From DATBFG01 sp036558645 (GTDB lineage Bacteria; Acidobacteriota; Terriglobia; Terriglobales; Acidobacteriaceae): a stretch of 64,000 nt of DNA. The notes below the pieces were generated by a model. That model was given only the letters and a program-made list of their open reading frames with translations. It searched no databases and was not told the origin of the DNA. Positions 17,666-27,741 of the stretch are shown here, one piece after another. Position numbers and translations under genes: made by a program. The stretch is taken from positions 17,798-81,797 of the forward strand of contig DATBFG010000030.1 in assembly GCA_036558645.1 (NCBI GenBank), read 5' to 3'. Positions within the stretch are counted from its first letter, which is position 1; the number at the start of each line of letters is the position of its first letter.

Positions 17666-19533
17666 GCATTCGGTTGAAAGATACGCGATGCGTGGCAAGG
17701 TTCTAGTTTCAGCATGACGCCGTTTAACCGCGTTTGCATGGCGACAAGGTTTGAATCATTCGTCGTCGTGCTATGCGGCGTCAACTCAAAGGCACGCTCA
17801 TACAAGAGGCGCGCCCCGACCAAATCACCGGCAGCCTCCAACACAGTCGCGAGCATCCACATCACGCGCACCGTGTACGTGTGCGCATGCCCGAACATGC
17901 TCTGGTAAAGAGCAAGCGCCCGCCGGCAATAAATCTCAGCTTCGTCATATTTGCCTTTCTTTTGAAGGACGCCAGCAAGCCGTACTAAGGTGAGAGCTTC
18001 GGCCCGGGTTGGCGAGTTCGAGACACTCCTTCGAATCAGGAGCACACGGCGAAGCAGGGATTCAGCATCTTCGGACTTCCCGGTTTGCTCGCCGACAACA
18101 GCGAGGCTTTCAAGCAGATTGGCGAATACCAGGTCTGGCTTGTCAGTTTTTTCGCGAATTCTCAACGCCTCATGAAGAAGCGACAGGGCACCCGTTGCAT
18201 CTCCCACTTGGGCCCGCGAAGTCGCAATTGCTTCCAGTAGCCGAGCGCAAGAACGATGATCGGGACTATGAATTTTCTCTTCCAGTCTGAGTGCCTTCCA
18301 AAAAGTGAGCTCAGCCTGGAGCGCTGCTCCTTTTTCCCCGAACATCATTCCCAAATTCTTATAGGAATCGGCCAGAAGTTGTTGCGCGGCATCCCCACTG
18401 TTTTCCGCAATCGCAATCGCCCGACGGAGGCATTCTTCAGCTTCCGACCATTCCTCCCGTCGTACCAACAGGTATCCAAATGAGTTCAATGCCAAGGCCA
18501 TCACAATATGATCTGGGCCGTAGACCTCTTCTTTGATCTTCAGCGCTTCAAGAAGTAGTGCTTTCGCCTCGTCGCGCTTCCCGACGTCGTATAGCGATCT
18601 GGCCAAATCTTCCATCCTGCTGGCGCGCTGCCCCGGATCGGGCGGTTGCAGTTTTTCCTGGATAGACAATGCTCGCCGCAGTAGAGGCTCGACCGCGAGA
18701 AAGTCCTTCTTCTCACGCAGCAGCTCGGCCAGGCCAATCAAGACGTCTCGGACACCAGCATGGTCTGGCCCGAACTTTGCCTCTTGTAAGCCGAGCGAAC
18801 GCCGATAAAGCGCTTCGGCCTCCCCGATCTCGCCTTGTTCCTTTAGCACGAACGCCAGGTTATTGATGCTGTAGGCCAGCTCTTCTTCCTCCTGGTTAGG
18901 ACAACTCTCATGAATTTCGATGGCGCGGCGAAATGCCCAGATTGCGCCTTCGGTATCGTGCTTGGCGTGAAGCGCAACACCCATAAGGTTGTAGACAGGA
19001 GCACTCTGTGAGGAGTCGTCTCCAAATGCAGCTGCTTGAATTGTCACCATGCGACGCAGATACAACAAGGTCGCTTCATAGTTCTCTTGGTGACGAAAAA
19101 TCGCTGTTAGCCACTGGCAGGTGCCAATCAGATCCGGGGACGCGGAACCGAGGTTCGTCTCTTGAATATGCAGAACCCGCAGGAATAATGCTTCTGCGGC
19201 CGGAAAATCATTTTGGTCAAACTTTATCCGGGCAAGTTGGCGAAGAGGAGCCAGGAGCTCAATGGCATCACGACCAAACTCACGCTCGGTGGACTCGACC
19301 AGCCGCCAGAACTTCTCCTCGGCTTCGGGAAAGCGTCCAGCACTAGCCAGGACATGAGCCTCATTCCTTAGAGTCTCGCGGGTATGGTATGGCCTCTGCC
19401 TGTTTTCAAATAGGAAGCGTAGAAAAAAGAAAAGAATAACGAGTTGCACAACCGGTGAGGAATTCGTTCGCTGCCCCCTTTTTCCCTGAAACCTGCCGAG
19501 TGGCAGTTCAGGAGTACCAGAACCGGAGTGCAA
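17662..19533 (-). CDS. Tetratricopeptide (kinesin-light-chain-like) repeat protein with N-terminal membrane helix
   Basis: A protein of up to 623 residues. A hydrophobic segment (about residues 29-42, VVQLVILFFFLRFLF) is followed by some twelve 42-residue TPR units of the kinesin-light-chain type, each with the form AEALxRRSLxLQExxxGPDH. The helix would anchor it with the repeats in the cytoplasm or periplasm. The start is uncertain: the frame opens with TTG at 19533, and a GTG just before the helix is also possible. Neither has a clear ribosome site. It likely scaffolds protein contacts. No partner is apparent among the neighbours. Confidence 0.75.
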   Translation of the reverse strand: MHSGSGTPELPLGRFQGKRGQRTNSSPVVQLVILFFFLRFLFENRQRPYHTRETLRNEAHVLASAGRFPEAEEKFWRLVESTEREFGRDAIELLAPLRQLARIKFDQNDFPAAEALFLRVLHIQETNLGSASPDLIGTCQWLTAIFRHQENYEATLLYLRRMVTIQAAAFGDDSSQSAPVYNLMGVALHAKHDTEGAIWAFRRAIEIHESCPNQEEEELAYSINNLAFVLKEQGEIGEAEALYRRSLGLQEAKFGPDHAGVRDVLIGLAELLREKKDFLAVEPLLRRALSIQEKLQPPDPGQRASRMEDLARSLYDVGKRDEAKALLLEALKIKEEVYGPDHIVMALALNSFGYLLVRREEWSEAEECLRRAIAIAENSGDAAQQLLADSYKNLGMMFGEKGAALQAELTFWKALRLEEKIHSPDHRSCARLLEAIATSRAQVGDATGALSLLHEALRIREKTDKPDLVFANLLESLAVVGEQTGKSEDAESLLRRVLLIRRSVSNSPTRAEALTLVRLAGVLQKKGKYDEAEIYCRRALALYQSMFGHAHTYTVRVMWMLATVLEAAGDLVGARLLYERAFELTPHSTTTNDSNLVAMQTRLNGVMLKLEPCHASRIFQPNA

Positions 19534-19738
19534 GCCCTGGCGTGCAGCTAATTGGCCCTCGACTAATAAGAAGGTGTTGCAAGCGCAGACTTATACCACA
19601 CCGGGTTCGGTCCTCAAGTAAGTATTCACCAGGAGAAGCCAGAGTACAAGAACTGTCTTTAGTGCGTGGAAGCAACGGTTCTGGCCACGCAGAATCACGC
19701 CAAAGCTCTCGGTTGATTGTGCTCTTGCCATCGCCACG

Positions 19739-19744
19739 TATAAT
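19739..19744 (+). promoter_or_regulatory. TATAAT box 8 nt before a GTG start
   Basis: A perfect TATAAT ends 8 nt before the GTG of the permease gene. The transcript should start within a few bases of the start codon, which implies a leaderless or nearly leaderless mRNA. The best -35 is a weak TTGTGC at 19717, 16 bp upstream. No Shine-Dalgarno sequence is present. Confidence 0.5.
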
Positions 19745-19752
19745 TCCCCGGC

Positions 19753-21081
19753 GTGGCAACTAACTCCCAGACCAAGCCCGCCATTCGCAAAGCTGGCCTG
19801 TTCTTCTTCGTCTGGGTGATGTTTTCCTACTGCACGGGTGGTCCATTCGGGCTCGAGGATATGGTCACTACATCCGGCCCGGGCCTCACGTTGATTTACC
19901 TGTTAATCATTCCATTCTTCTGGTCGATTCCCGTTTCACTGGTTTCTGCGGAGCTCACAACAGCTATGCCGGTCGAAGGCGGCTTCTACCGCTGGGTGCG
20001 CGCCGGCTTCGGCGATTTCTGGGGATTTCTTGCAGGATGGTGGAACTGGTGTGCCTCTTTCTTGTTGGGTGCAGTTTACGCGGTGCAGTTCGCGGATTAC
20101 CTGGGCTTCTACGTTCCGGGACTTACGGACTGGAAACACTATGCAGTTTCGCTGGCAATCGTCGCCATCATCACCTACATCAATGTGCGTGGTATTGACG
20201 CCGTCGGAAAGTTCGCGACCGCACTCGAATTATTCATTCTGCTGCCCATCCTAGTTCTTGTTGTGATGGGGCTCGGGAAGTGGCAGCACAATCCGTTTGT
20301 CCCAGTCGTTCCACCGCATCGGCCCATGTTCAGCGTGCTGGGAGTCGGACTCGCCTTGGGGTTGTGGCTCTATTCGGGCTACGAACAGTGCTCGACAGTT
20401 GCTGAGGAGGTCGAAAACCCGCAAAGAAGCTACCCTCTCGCCCTCGCGATCGTCGTGCCGCTATCGGTCGCCGTGTATTTTCTTCCGACACTTGCATCTC
20501 TTGCAGCCCTGGGAAACTGGCATGACTGGCACACACGCTATTTTTCTGACGCCGCACAACTGATCGGCGGTCCGTGGCTGGGATCGTGGGTAACTATCGC
20601 CGCCATGATCACGAATGTTTCGCTCCTGAACGCAACGGTTCTCACTTCTACGCGCATGCCTTTTGCCATGGCGGAAGACGGATATCTTCCGCACGCGCTC
20701 ACCGGAAAACATCAGCGATTTGGAACACCATGGATTGCGATCATCGCATCCGGCGTCGTCTACGGCCTTCTCTCCGTAAAGTCACTCCTCCAGTTGATAA
20801 GCATCTACAACTGGCTACGGGTTGGGACGACAATCATGACTGTGCTTGTCGCGTGGCAACTGCGTCGGAAGCGCCCCGAAATGCCAAGGCCATTCGTGAT
20901 CCCTGGCGGAAAGCTGGGTCTGATCGCCGCTGTAGGCGCGGTTGTCGTCATGAGTCTTGTTGCGTTGTTAGGAAGCGATAAGTATGGACTGCGATGGGGA
21001 CCCGTGGCGCTGGCAGCAGGGCCGGTGGTCTATTGGGTGTTGAGACGGATACCTGGCCAGCAAATTAAGGGTCGACTCTAA
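19753..21081 (+). CDS. APC-superfamily amino acid/amine permease
   Basis: A 442-residue transporter with about twelve membrane helices. The first helix contains FSYCTGGPFGLEDMVTTSGPG, the glycine-rich substrate motif of APC transporters. A conserved E lies in the SGYEQCSTVAEEVENPQRSYP segment (about residues 212-232), typical of the family. The C-terminus carries a short basic cytoplasmic tail. It lies convergent with a multicopper oxidase and two FAD amine oxidases, so uptake of an amine or amino acid that those enzymes degrade is a reasonable inference. The start is GTG. Its last 17 bases overlap the end of the oxidase gene. Confidence 0.85.
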   Translation: MATNSQTKPAIRKAGLFFFVWVMFSYCTGGPFGLEDMVTTSGPGLTLIYLLIIPFFWSIPVSLVSAELTTAMPVEGGFYRWVRAGFGDFWGFLAGWWNWCASFLLGAVYAVQFADYLGFYVPGLTDWKHYAVSLAIVAIITYINVRGIDAVGKFATALELFILLPILVLVVMGLGKWQHNPFVPVVPPHRPMFSVLGVGLALGLWLYSGYEQCSTVAEEVENPQRSYPLALAIVVPLSVAVYFLPTLASLAALGNWHDWHTRYFSDAAQLIGGPWLGSWVTIAAMITNVSLLNATVLTSTRMPFAMAEDGYLPHALTGKHQRFGTPWIAIIASGVVYGLLSVKSLLQLISIYNWLRVGTTIMTVLVAWQLRRKRPEMPRPFVIPGGKLGLIAAVGAVVVMSLVALLGSDKYGLRWGPVALAAGPVVYWVLRRIPGQQIKGRL

Positions 21082-22147
21082 ACAGCGTTCTCATTCCGCC
21101 TTCGAAGTGTCCATTCATATGGCAATGAAACATCCATGTGCCGGGATTGTCGGGCACCATGTCGGCCACCTGAGTCATCATCGGATTCAGCATCACCATG
21201 TCCATGCGCATGTGTCCGACAGTAACAGTCTCGCCATGCCAATGAGGCGTATGAATGTCCCACGCTTCCAGCTCATTCGAATTGGCAAATAGATACCAGC
21301 GCACATGCTCGCCCTTTCGCATGGTAAGCACGGGCCCATTGGCGTCCAGAAGGCCGTTAATAGTAAAGAAGTGATGGAACTCGTGCACCTCGCGGTTGCT
21401 GTCATCGTACCTTTTCGGGTCACCGTATAAGTGCTTGAGGTTCTCATCCCAATACCAGCTCTGGTGCTCATCGAACATCCCAAAGTCTGTGACGAATTCG
21501 CGGTCGACATCTTTCGGTGAACCGTCCGGACGCGCCATGCCGCGGCGCGTAATGATGATTGGTCCGATCAGGCCGGAGTTGATATCTCTGCCCTCATTTA
21601 CGTGCGAGTGATAGAGCCAGAAGGCGGTGCTGCCATCGCCATCCGCCGGGCCGGCGCGCTCGGGAACCGGCCACGTATACGTGTACGTTGCACCGGGCGC
21701 GACAGAGTCATCTCCTTTGTACTTTCCGCTTGTGCCGTCGAGATAGCCCGCGCCCTCGGAATCCTTGTTGTAGAACACTCCGTGCGGATGGACGCTGTAG
21801 GCACGGGTCGCGTTGTTCTTGAAAACTACCTTGATCGTGTCGCCCACTTCCGCGCGAATAAGTGGCCCAAGGATTCCGAGATGCTCCCACGCGGGGGGTA
21901 TGGGTTTTAGTGTGCTGAACCTCGCATCCGTATATTCGCGGAATCGCACCTTGCGGTAATCGGTCGCATTGGGATCCAATTCACCCTTGGAGCCGGGGTC
22001 ATCTTTGAAGTCGTATTTTGTTCCGTGGATCTTGTCGGTGTGGGATGGAGCGAAATCCCAATCTACTTCATCCGCTGCGATGTAGTAGGTACGCGTTTGG
22101 CCCGCCGGACTGCCTGCCATAAACATGGCCAGAAACAGGATCAGCAT
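21065..22147 (-). CDS. Secreted multicopper oxidase, hephaestin/ceruloplasmin-like
   Basis: A 360-residue two-cupredoxin-domain oxidase. A short signal peptide (about 1-16) precedes TYYIAADEVDWDFAPS, a phrase shared with eukaryotic hephaestin and coagulation factors. Copper ligands are visible: HPHG (type 2/3), YHSHV, HTPHWHGE, and the C-terminal HCHMNGHFEGGM, which holds type 1 and type 3 ligands including the axial Met. Likely acts outside the cytoplasm as a ferroxidase, cuprous oxidase or amine/phenol oxidase. GGAGGG lies 6 nt before the ATG. The gene starts 66 bp after the end of the FAD oxidase gene on the same strand, so the three minus-strand oxidases may form one operon. Confidence 0.87.
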   Translation of the reverse strand: MLILFLAMFMAGSPAGQTRTYYIAADEVDWDFAPSHTDKIHGTKYDFKDDPGSKGELDPNATDYRKVRFREYTDARFSTLKPIPPAWEHLGILGPLIRAEVGDTIKVVFKNNATRAYSVHPHGVFYNKDSEGAGYLDGTSGKYKGDDSVAPGATYTYTWPVPERAGPADGDGSTAFWLYHSHVNEGRDINSGLIGPIIITRRGMARPDGSPKDVDREFVTDFGMFDEHQSWYWDENLKHLYGDPKRYDDSNREVHEFHHFFTINGLLDANGPVLTMRKGEHVRWYLFANSNELEAWDIHTPHWHGETVTVGHMRMDMVMLNPMMTQVADMVPDNPGTWMFHCHMNGHFEGGMRTLFRVDP

Positions 22148-22213
22148 CAGCGACCCTCCGAATTTAAAAGTTGCTGGATTATACGCGAGCAGGTGAGCGA
22201 TCGAAGTAGTGAC

Positions 22214-23509
22214 TCAGCTTACCCAATCGAGGAACTTGTAATATGCCCCGGCCAACGGCAGGAACCAAGGCTTCTCCCTATACAACCCGAGCGGAGCACC
22301 CGGGAACGGAATATTAACGAATGGATTGTCGGTCGTTCCGCTGGCGATCATTTCTGCCATTTTCTGACCTTGCCATGTCGCCATCGCTACGCCATGCCCC
22401 GCGTATCCAAGCGCGTAGTGGATACCATCCATCTGCCCGGCGTGCGGCATGATGTCGAAAGCGAAATCGAGTGTGCCGCCCCAGACGTATTCCACTCGCG
22501 CATCGCTGAGCTGCGGGTAAACGTCGATCATGCCTCGGCGTAGAATCTCAGCGCTGCGGCGAACTGAATCTCCCGTCTCCGGGAAGAATGCCGCACGCCC
22601 ACCAAAGAGCATGCGCCGATCTGGTGTCAACCGGTAATAGTAGATGTAGTGCTTGGAGTCGTAGATCATGCGATTGCGCGGGCTAAGCTCGCGCGCCAAA
22701 TCTTCCGGCAACACTTCCGTCGTAATGATGTACGAGCCTATGGGGATGATCTTCTTCCGAAGAGCCGGTGTAGCGGAGCCGGTGTAGCCGCTGGTTCCGA
22801 CAAAAACCTGTTGCGCAAAGACCGACTCTTGCGTTGTGTTCACGTTCCATCCCTGATTGCCGTTACGTGCCTCGCGCGTGATCGCCATTACGCGCGCCTT
22901 CTCGTAGATGCATGCTCCCGCTCGCCTCGCAGCTTCCCCCAACCCCGCCACATAGCGCGCCGGATTCAATCCTGCGCTGACGTCATCCACCATTCCACCG
23001 TAATAGATATCCGACCCGATCTCCTGGCGAAGCTCGCTCTTCGGCACGATGCGCAAATGATGATTGAATTCCCGAGCGATCACTTCCACTTGACGTGCGT
23101 AATCGTCGAAATGACTCTGCTTGCAGGCGACTTCCAGGTGACCGCAGCGCGAGAAATTGCAGTCAATATTCTCATCGCGAACGATTTTCTCAACGCAATT
23201 GATCGATTCGAGAGACGCGGCGTACATGCTCTGAGTTCGGTCGCGTCCGTACATAGATATCAGTTTGTTTACGCCCAATTTGAGCCCGGTAAGCACCATG
23301 CCGCCATTGCGTGAACTCGCGCCCCACCCAACCGTTTCGGCTTCAAGGACGGCTACGCTGATCCCGCGCTGAGCTAGTGAACGGGCGGCAGAGAGTCCGG
23401 TAAATCCCGCGCCGATCACTGCGACATCAACCGATGCAGGCAGAGACTCAGGTTCGAAGCGAGGCATCGCAACCGTTGTCAGCCAGTAATTGCTCTCTGC
23501 AACGCTCAT
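22214..23509 (-). CDS. FAD-dependent oxidoreductase, PuuB/gamma-glutamylputrescine oxidase-like
   Basis: A 431-residue DAO-fold flavoenzyme. The FAD dinucleotide motif is VAVIGAGFTGLSAARSLAQRG (quoted in part; about residues 29-48) and the ATG motif near the flavin is SSRNGGMV. A long N-terminal extension (SNYWLTTV) is typical of PuuB/OrdL proteins that oxidise gamma-glutamylputrescine or related amines. A second flavin-binding stretch is YALGYAGHGVAMATWQG near the C-terminus. It lies 75 bp downstream of a second DAO enzyme. Substrate is unproven. Confidence 0.85.
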   Translation of the reverse strand: MSVAESNYWLTTVAMPRFEPESLPASVDVAVIGAGFTGLSAARSLAQRGISVAVLEAETVGWGASSRNGGMVLTGLKLGVNKLISMYGRDRTQSMYAASLESINCVEKIVRDENIDCNFSRCGHLEVACKQSHFDDYARQVEVIAREFNHHLRIVPKSELRQEIGSDIYYGGMVDDVSAGLNPARYVAGLGEAARRAGACIYEKARVMAITREARNGNQGWNVNTTQESVFAQQVFVGTSGYTGSATPALRKKIIPIGSYIITTEVLPEDLARELSPRNRMIYDSKHYIYYYRLTPDRRMLFGGRAAFFPETGDSVRRSAEILRRGMIDVYPQLSDARVEYVWGGTLDFAFDIMPHAGQMDGIHYALGYAGHGVAMATWQGQKMAEMIASGTTDNPFVNIPFPGAPLGLYREKPWFLPLAGAYYKFLDWVS

Positions 23510-23584
23510 TGTTGTTGCCCGTAAGCCCCGACGTTGAACGGAAATCTTCGCCTCGGCTCGCTAGGTGCTATGGCTGATAGCTGC

Positions 23585-24739
<1,155 letters not shown>

Positions 24740-24833
24740 GCCTGGCAACCTGCGGAACGAAGCATTGTACAGAGGAAGGCCAGCCGAATACCAAGGTACA
24801 AGTACGGCTGTCTACACCAAGGTCCCATCTATC

Positions 24834-24862
24834 TTGAACCGGGCCTCCCATCACCCTAGAAT
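24834..24862 (+). promoter_or_regulatory. Promoter of the cation exporter; leaderless transcript predicted
   Basis: TTGAAC at 24834 and TAGAAT at 24857 are exactly 17 bp apart. The ATG of the next gene begins 6 nt after the -10 box, where transcription itself should begin. There is no room for a Shine-Dalgarno sequence. Confidence 0.7.
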
Positions 24863-24868
24863 TGCAGT

Positions 24869-25792
24869 ATGCACTCGCATGCCAGCCCGAACGCGAACGA
24901 GAAGACCTCGCGCGTTCTCCGGTTCTCTCTGCTGGTTACGCTCGGCTACATAGCGTTATTGGTAGTAGCCGGCATTCGGGCGCATTCCCTGGCATTGCTA
25001 TCGGAAGCGGGCCACAACCTCTCCGATTTTGCTGCCTTGCTCTTATCCTTGGTGGCCGTATATTTGCACTCGCGCCCGCCGAGCTCGACCAAGACCTACG
25101 GATACCACCGCGCCGGCGTCTTGGCCGCGTTGATGAACGCCGTTTCGCTGGTCGTGGTCGCTTGCTTCATCTTCTACGAAGCGTTTCGGCGCCTGGAGAA
25201 TCCACCGGAGGTACATGCCGGCGTGATGATCTGGGTAGCGGCGGCGGGCGTCGTCATGAATGGGGCCATCGCGCTTCTGCTCTACCGCGCGGGACGCGAT
25301 GTGAATATCCGCAGCGCCCTGCTGCATGAAGTAGGGGACACGATTTCGACTGCGGCTGTGATCCTTGGCGGCTGGCTGATTTTGGAAACTGGTCAAACGT
25401 GGATTGATCCGGCACTTTCGTTCGGTATCGGTGCTTTGATCTTGTGGTCCGCCTTCGGCATTGTGCGCGAGACGCTGAACATCCTTTTGGAAGGTACGCC
25501 GCGCGGTTTGAAACTGGATCGAGTGGAAGCCGCGATGCGATCGATCGACGGGGTCAACGACGTGCACGATCTGCATGTGTGGAGCATCGGATCTGAGACG
25601 CATGCCCTCTCTTGTCATATTGCAATCGCAGACATCCCACCGTCCGTGAGCGAACGCATCCTTCGGGAAATAAAAGATGTGCTGCACGAGCAATTCCAGA
25701 TCGATCACACCACGATTCAATTCGAACATGTGGAGTGTGAAGTTGCCCACGGATGCGTGATGCCCGTGGGAGAAACGGAACACCACCACTAG
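24869..25792 (+). CDS. Cation diffusion facilitator (CDF) metal exporter
   Basis: A 307-residue CDF protein of the CzcD/ZitB type. Six membrane helices span about residues 17-200. The transport-site metal motifs are HNLSD in helix 2 (after EAG) and HEVGD in helix 5, the HxxxD pattern of zinc-transporting CDFs. A cytoplasmic ACT-like domain follows with HDLHVWSIGSETHALSCH, which has the metal-sensing His residues. The tail HVECEVAHGC and EHHH adds more ligands. Likely exports Zn, Co or Cd in exchange for protons. It is probably translated from a leaderless mRNA. It ends 5 bp from the convergent ligase gene. Confidence 0.92.
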   Translation: MHSHASPNANEKTSRVLRFSLLVTLGYIALLVVAGIRAHSLALLSEAGHNLSDFAALLLSLVAVYLHSRPPSSTKTYGYHRAGVLAALMNAVSLVVVACFIFYEAFRRLENPPEVHAGVMIWVAAAGVVMNGAIALLLYRAGRDVNIRSALLHEVGDTISTAAVILGGWLILETGQTWIDPALSFGIGALILWSAFGIVRETLNILLEGTPRGLKLDRVEAAMRSIDGVNDVHDLHVWSIGSETHALSCHIAIADIPPSVSERILREIKDVLHEQFQIDHTTIQFEHVECEVAHGCVMPVGETEHHH

Positions 25793-25797
25793 AGCAA

Positions 25798-27513
25798 CTA
25801 GCTCCTGCCCTGCTTCTCATAAATCTCTTTCGCCCTTTCAATCGTGTCCGCTTCTTGCGGCGGCTTATCCGGCCGCAGCCGCACAATCCTCGGAAAGCGA
25901 AGGGCATAACCACTGTCGTGGCGGTCCGAACGCATCATGTTATTGAAGGCGACTTCCAGCACAATCTTGGGCTCGACGATTAATCGGAAGCCCTGGTCCT
26001 CCACCACATGTTCCAGAAACCATGTCGTCATTTCGTTGATCTCAACGTCGGTGAGGCCTGAGTAAGCCTTGCCAATATTCACGAGTCGGTCGCGGTCCCA
26101 GACCGCAAAGGTGTAGTCGCTAAGCACGCCGATACGCTTGCCGTGTCCGTACTCAACCGCCGTTACCACCACGTCCAGAGTCGCCAATTCCCGCTTCATT
26201 TTGAGCCACCATTTGCCACGACGGCCCGGAGCATAGGCGGAGTCTGGATCTTTAATCATCAGGCCTTCGTTGCCGCGCGCTTGTGCTGCCTCGAATAAGT
26301 CATTGAGCTCATCCGGCGCATTCGCCTGCCGTACTGCCGACCGGATGATCTGCGCTGTAGTACGCATCTCCTCGCCAAAATCCAATCGATGCTGCGCTTC
26401 CGTTTGTTTTCCTTTGTGTCGTTTGTGGTTGCTCCCTTTCGCACGTGTAATCAACGAATCCAGAATTTCTGCCCTCTCGCGCAACGGACGATCAATCAGC
26501 AATTCGCCGTTGGCATACAGAACATCGAACGCCAGATACGCTACCGGCACCCGCCCCATCATTTCTTCCGTGACTTTCTTTCTGCCCAGGCGCTGCTGCA
26601 GCGCGCTGAACGGCAAGGCCCGTCCTGCTTCGCCCGGATCGTCGGTAAGATAACTCCACGCAACAATTTCGCCGTCGAGAATCACATCATCCAGCGCGGA
26701 GAAAGCGTCCGGCAATTCCGGAAACGATGCGGTAATCTCATCCCGGGTGCGCGAGAAAATTCTGACTTCGCTGGCGGACACGTGTACTTGAGCACGGATG
26801 CCGTCGTACTTGTCCTCAATCAGGGCATTTTCAAAATAGCTGAGGGCCTCTTCGGCGTTTTGCGCGGGGCTCGCTAACATGAAGCCCAGGGGATGGAACA
26901 GCCGCATCTTGGCTTCGTCGAGCCGCCCCTCGATCGCGAACTTCGTCGTTTCTCCGATATCCCCCAGCAGCATATTGGCACGCTGCACCTGGACCAAACC
27001 GTCGCCATAGGCCTTGGCGATGGCCTCTTCCACGAGACTCTCTTTCAAACCGATCCGGAGATCGCCCGTCATGATCTTTACGATGTACTTGGCCTCGAGC
27101 GGGGAAACCTGCGTCAGGAGTTCTCGAACCAGTGCAGTCTTAGCCGCTGGTCCACGTACGGAGGCAATCTGCCGAAACCGGTCTTCCACCTGAACAATGC
27201 TTAGCTCGCTGTGGTCACGGGCAGGCAAGATGTCCGCCGCGACCGCTCCAAGATCACCCAGCTTCCGATACGAGGACGTAATCTCGGCTTCGGGCTTCCC
27301 TGAGATCTCCGCCACTAGTCTCCAGAGCAGCGAGCCACCGACCTGCAAAGTAGCTTCTTCCCACGTAGGAAACGGTCGGCCAGATAAGAAAACCGCCGAT
27401 GCCGATGCCTCCTGCAGCGCGCACGACTTCATATAGTCCGCCACAATGGCGATCTTCTCGAGTTTCTTGGTAGTCGCTGCGATGCGCTCGCAAGCCAGTG
27501 CTAGTTTTTTCAT
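25798..27513 (-). CDS. ATP-dependent DNA ligase (archaeal/LigB-like three-domain type)
   Basis: A 571-residue ligase. An N-terminal helical DNA-binding domain (about 1-210) includes LTQVSPLEAKYIVKIMTGDL and RIGLKESLVEEA. The nucleotidyltransferase motif I is EDKYDGIR with the adenylated lysine K235. Motif III lies near LDGEIVAW, motif IV near GNEGLMIKD, motif V near WWLKMKR, and the OB domain ends with LRFPRIVRLRPDK. Such ligases are accessory to NAD-dependent LigA in bacteria. Residues about 359-371 (AKGSNHKRHKGKQ) form a basic insert between motifs that is encoded by a degenerate 7-bp repeat. The ATG at 27513 follows an in-frame GTG; no strong ribosome site is present. Confidence 0.9.
   Translation of the reverse strand: MKKLALACERIAATTKKLEKIAIVADYMKSCALQEASASAVFLSGRPFPTWEEATLQVGGSLLWRLVAEISGKPEAEITSSYRKLGDLGAVAADILPARDHSELSIVQVEDRFRQIASVRGPAAKTALVRELLTQVSPLEAKYIVKIMTGDLRIGLKESLVEEAIAKAYGDGLVQVQRANMLLGDIGETTKFAIEGRLDEAKMRLFHPLGFMLASPAQNAEEALSYFENALIEDKYDGIRAQVHVSASEVRIFSRTRDEITASFPELPDAFSALDDVILDGEIVAWSYLTDDPGEAGRALPFSALQQRLGRKKVTEEMMGRVPVAYLAFDVLYANGELLIDRPLRERAEILDSLITRAKGSNHKRHKGKQTEAQHRLDFGEEMRTTAQIIRSAVRQANAPDELNDLFEAAQARGNEGLMIKDPDSAYAPGRRGKWWLKMKRELATLDVVVTAVEYGHGKRIGVLSDYTFAVWDRDRLVNIGKAYSGLTDVEINEMTTWFLEHVVEDQGFRLIVEPKIVLEVAFNNMMRSDRHDSGYALRFPRIVRLRPDKPPQEADTIERAKEIYEKQGRS
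26399..26432 (-). repeat. Degenerate 7-bp repeat inserted in frame in the ligase gene
   Basis: Read on the minus strand this holds AACCACA, AACGACA, CAAAGGA, AAACAAA in a row. It encodes a short lysine/histidine-rich segment (NHKRHKGK) between ligase motifs III and IV. The composition is unlike the flanking coding sequence. It is treated here as one of several heptamer-repeat families in the window. Confidence 0.55.
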
Positions 27514-27741
27514 CACTAATCGTCATGCCGACCGGCCGGCTCGCCAGCGCCGCCACGACCCTGTTCCTTGCGGATTTCCTTATTCCTAACGCCGGTGGAC
27601 AGAGCGGCACCCCTTACATTGTTTTTTGCTATAACACTAATTAAATCAGCAGTATAGATGGCTGGTCGTAGACCCGCGATCTACCCACCTGTGATAGTCT
27701 TACATCTGCTACTTCGATTCCGGAAAACTCATCTAATCGTT

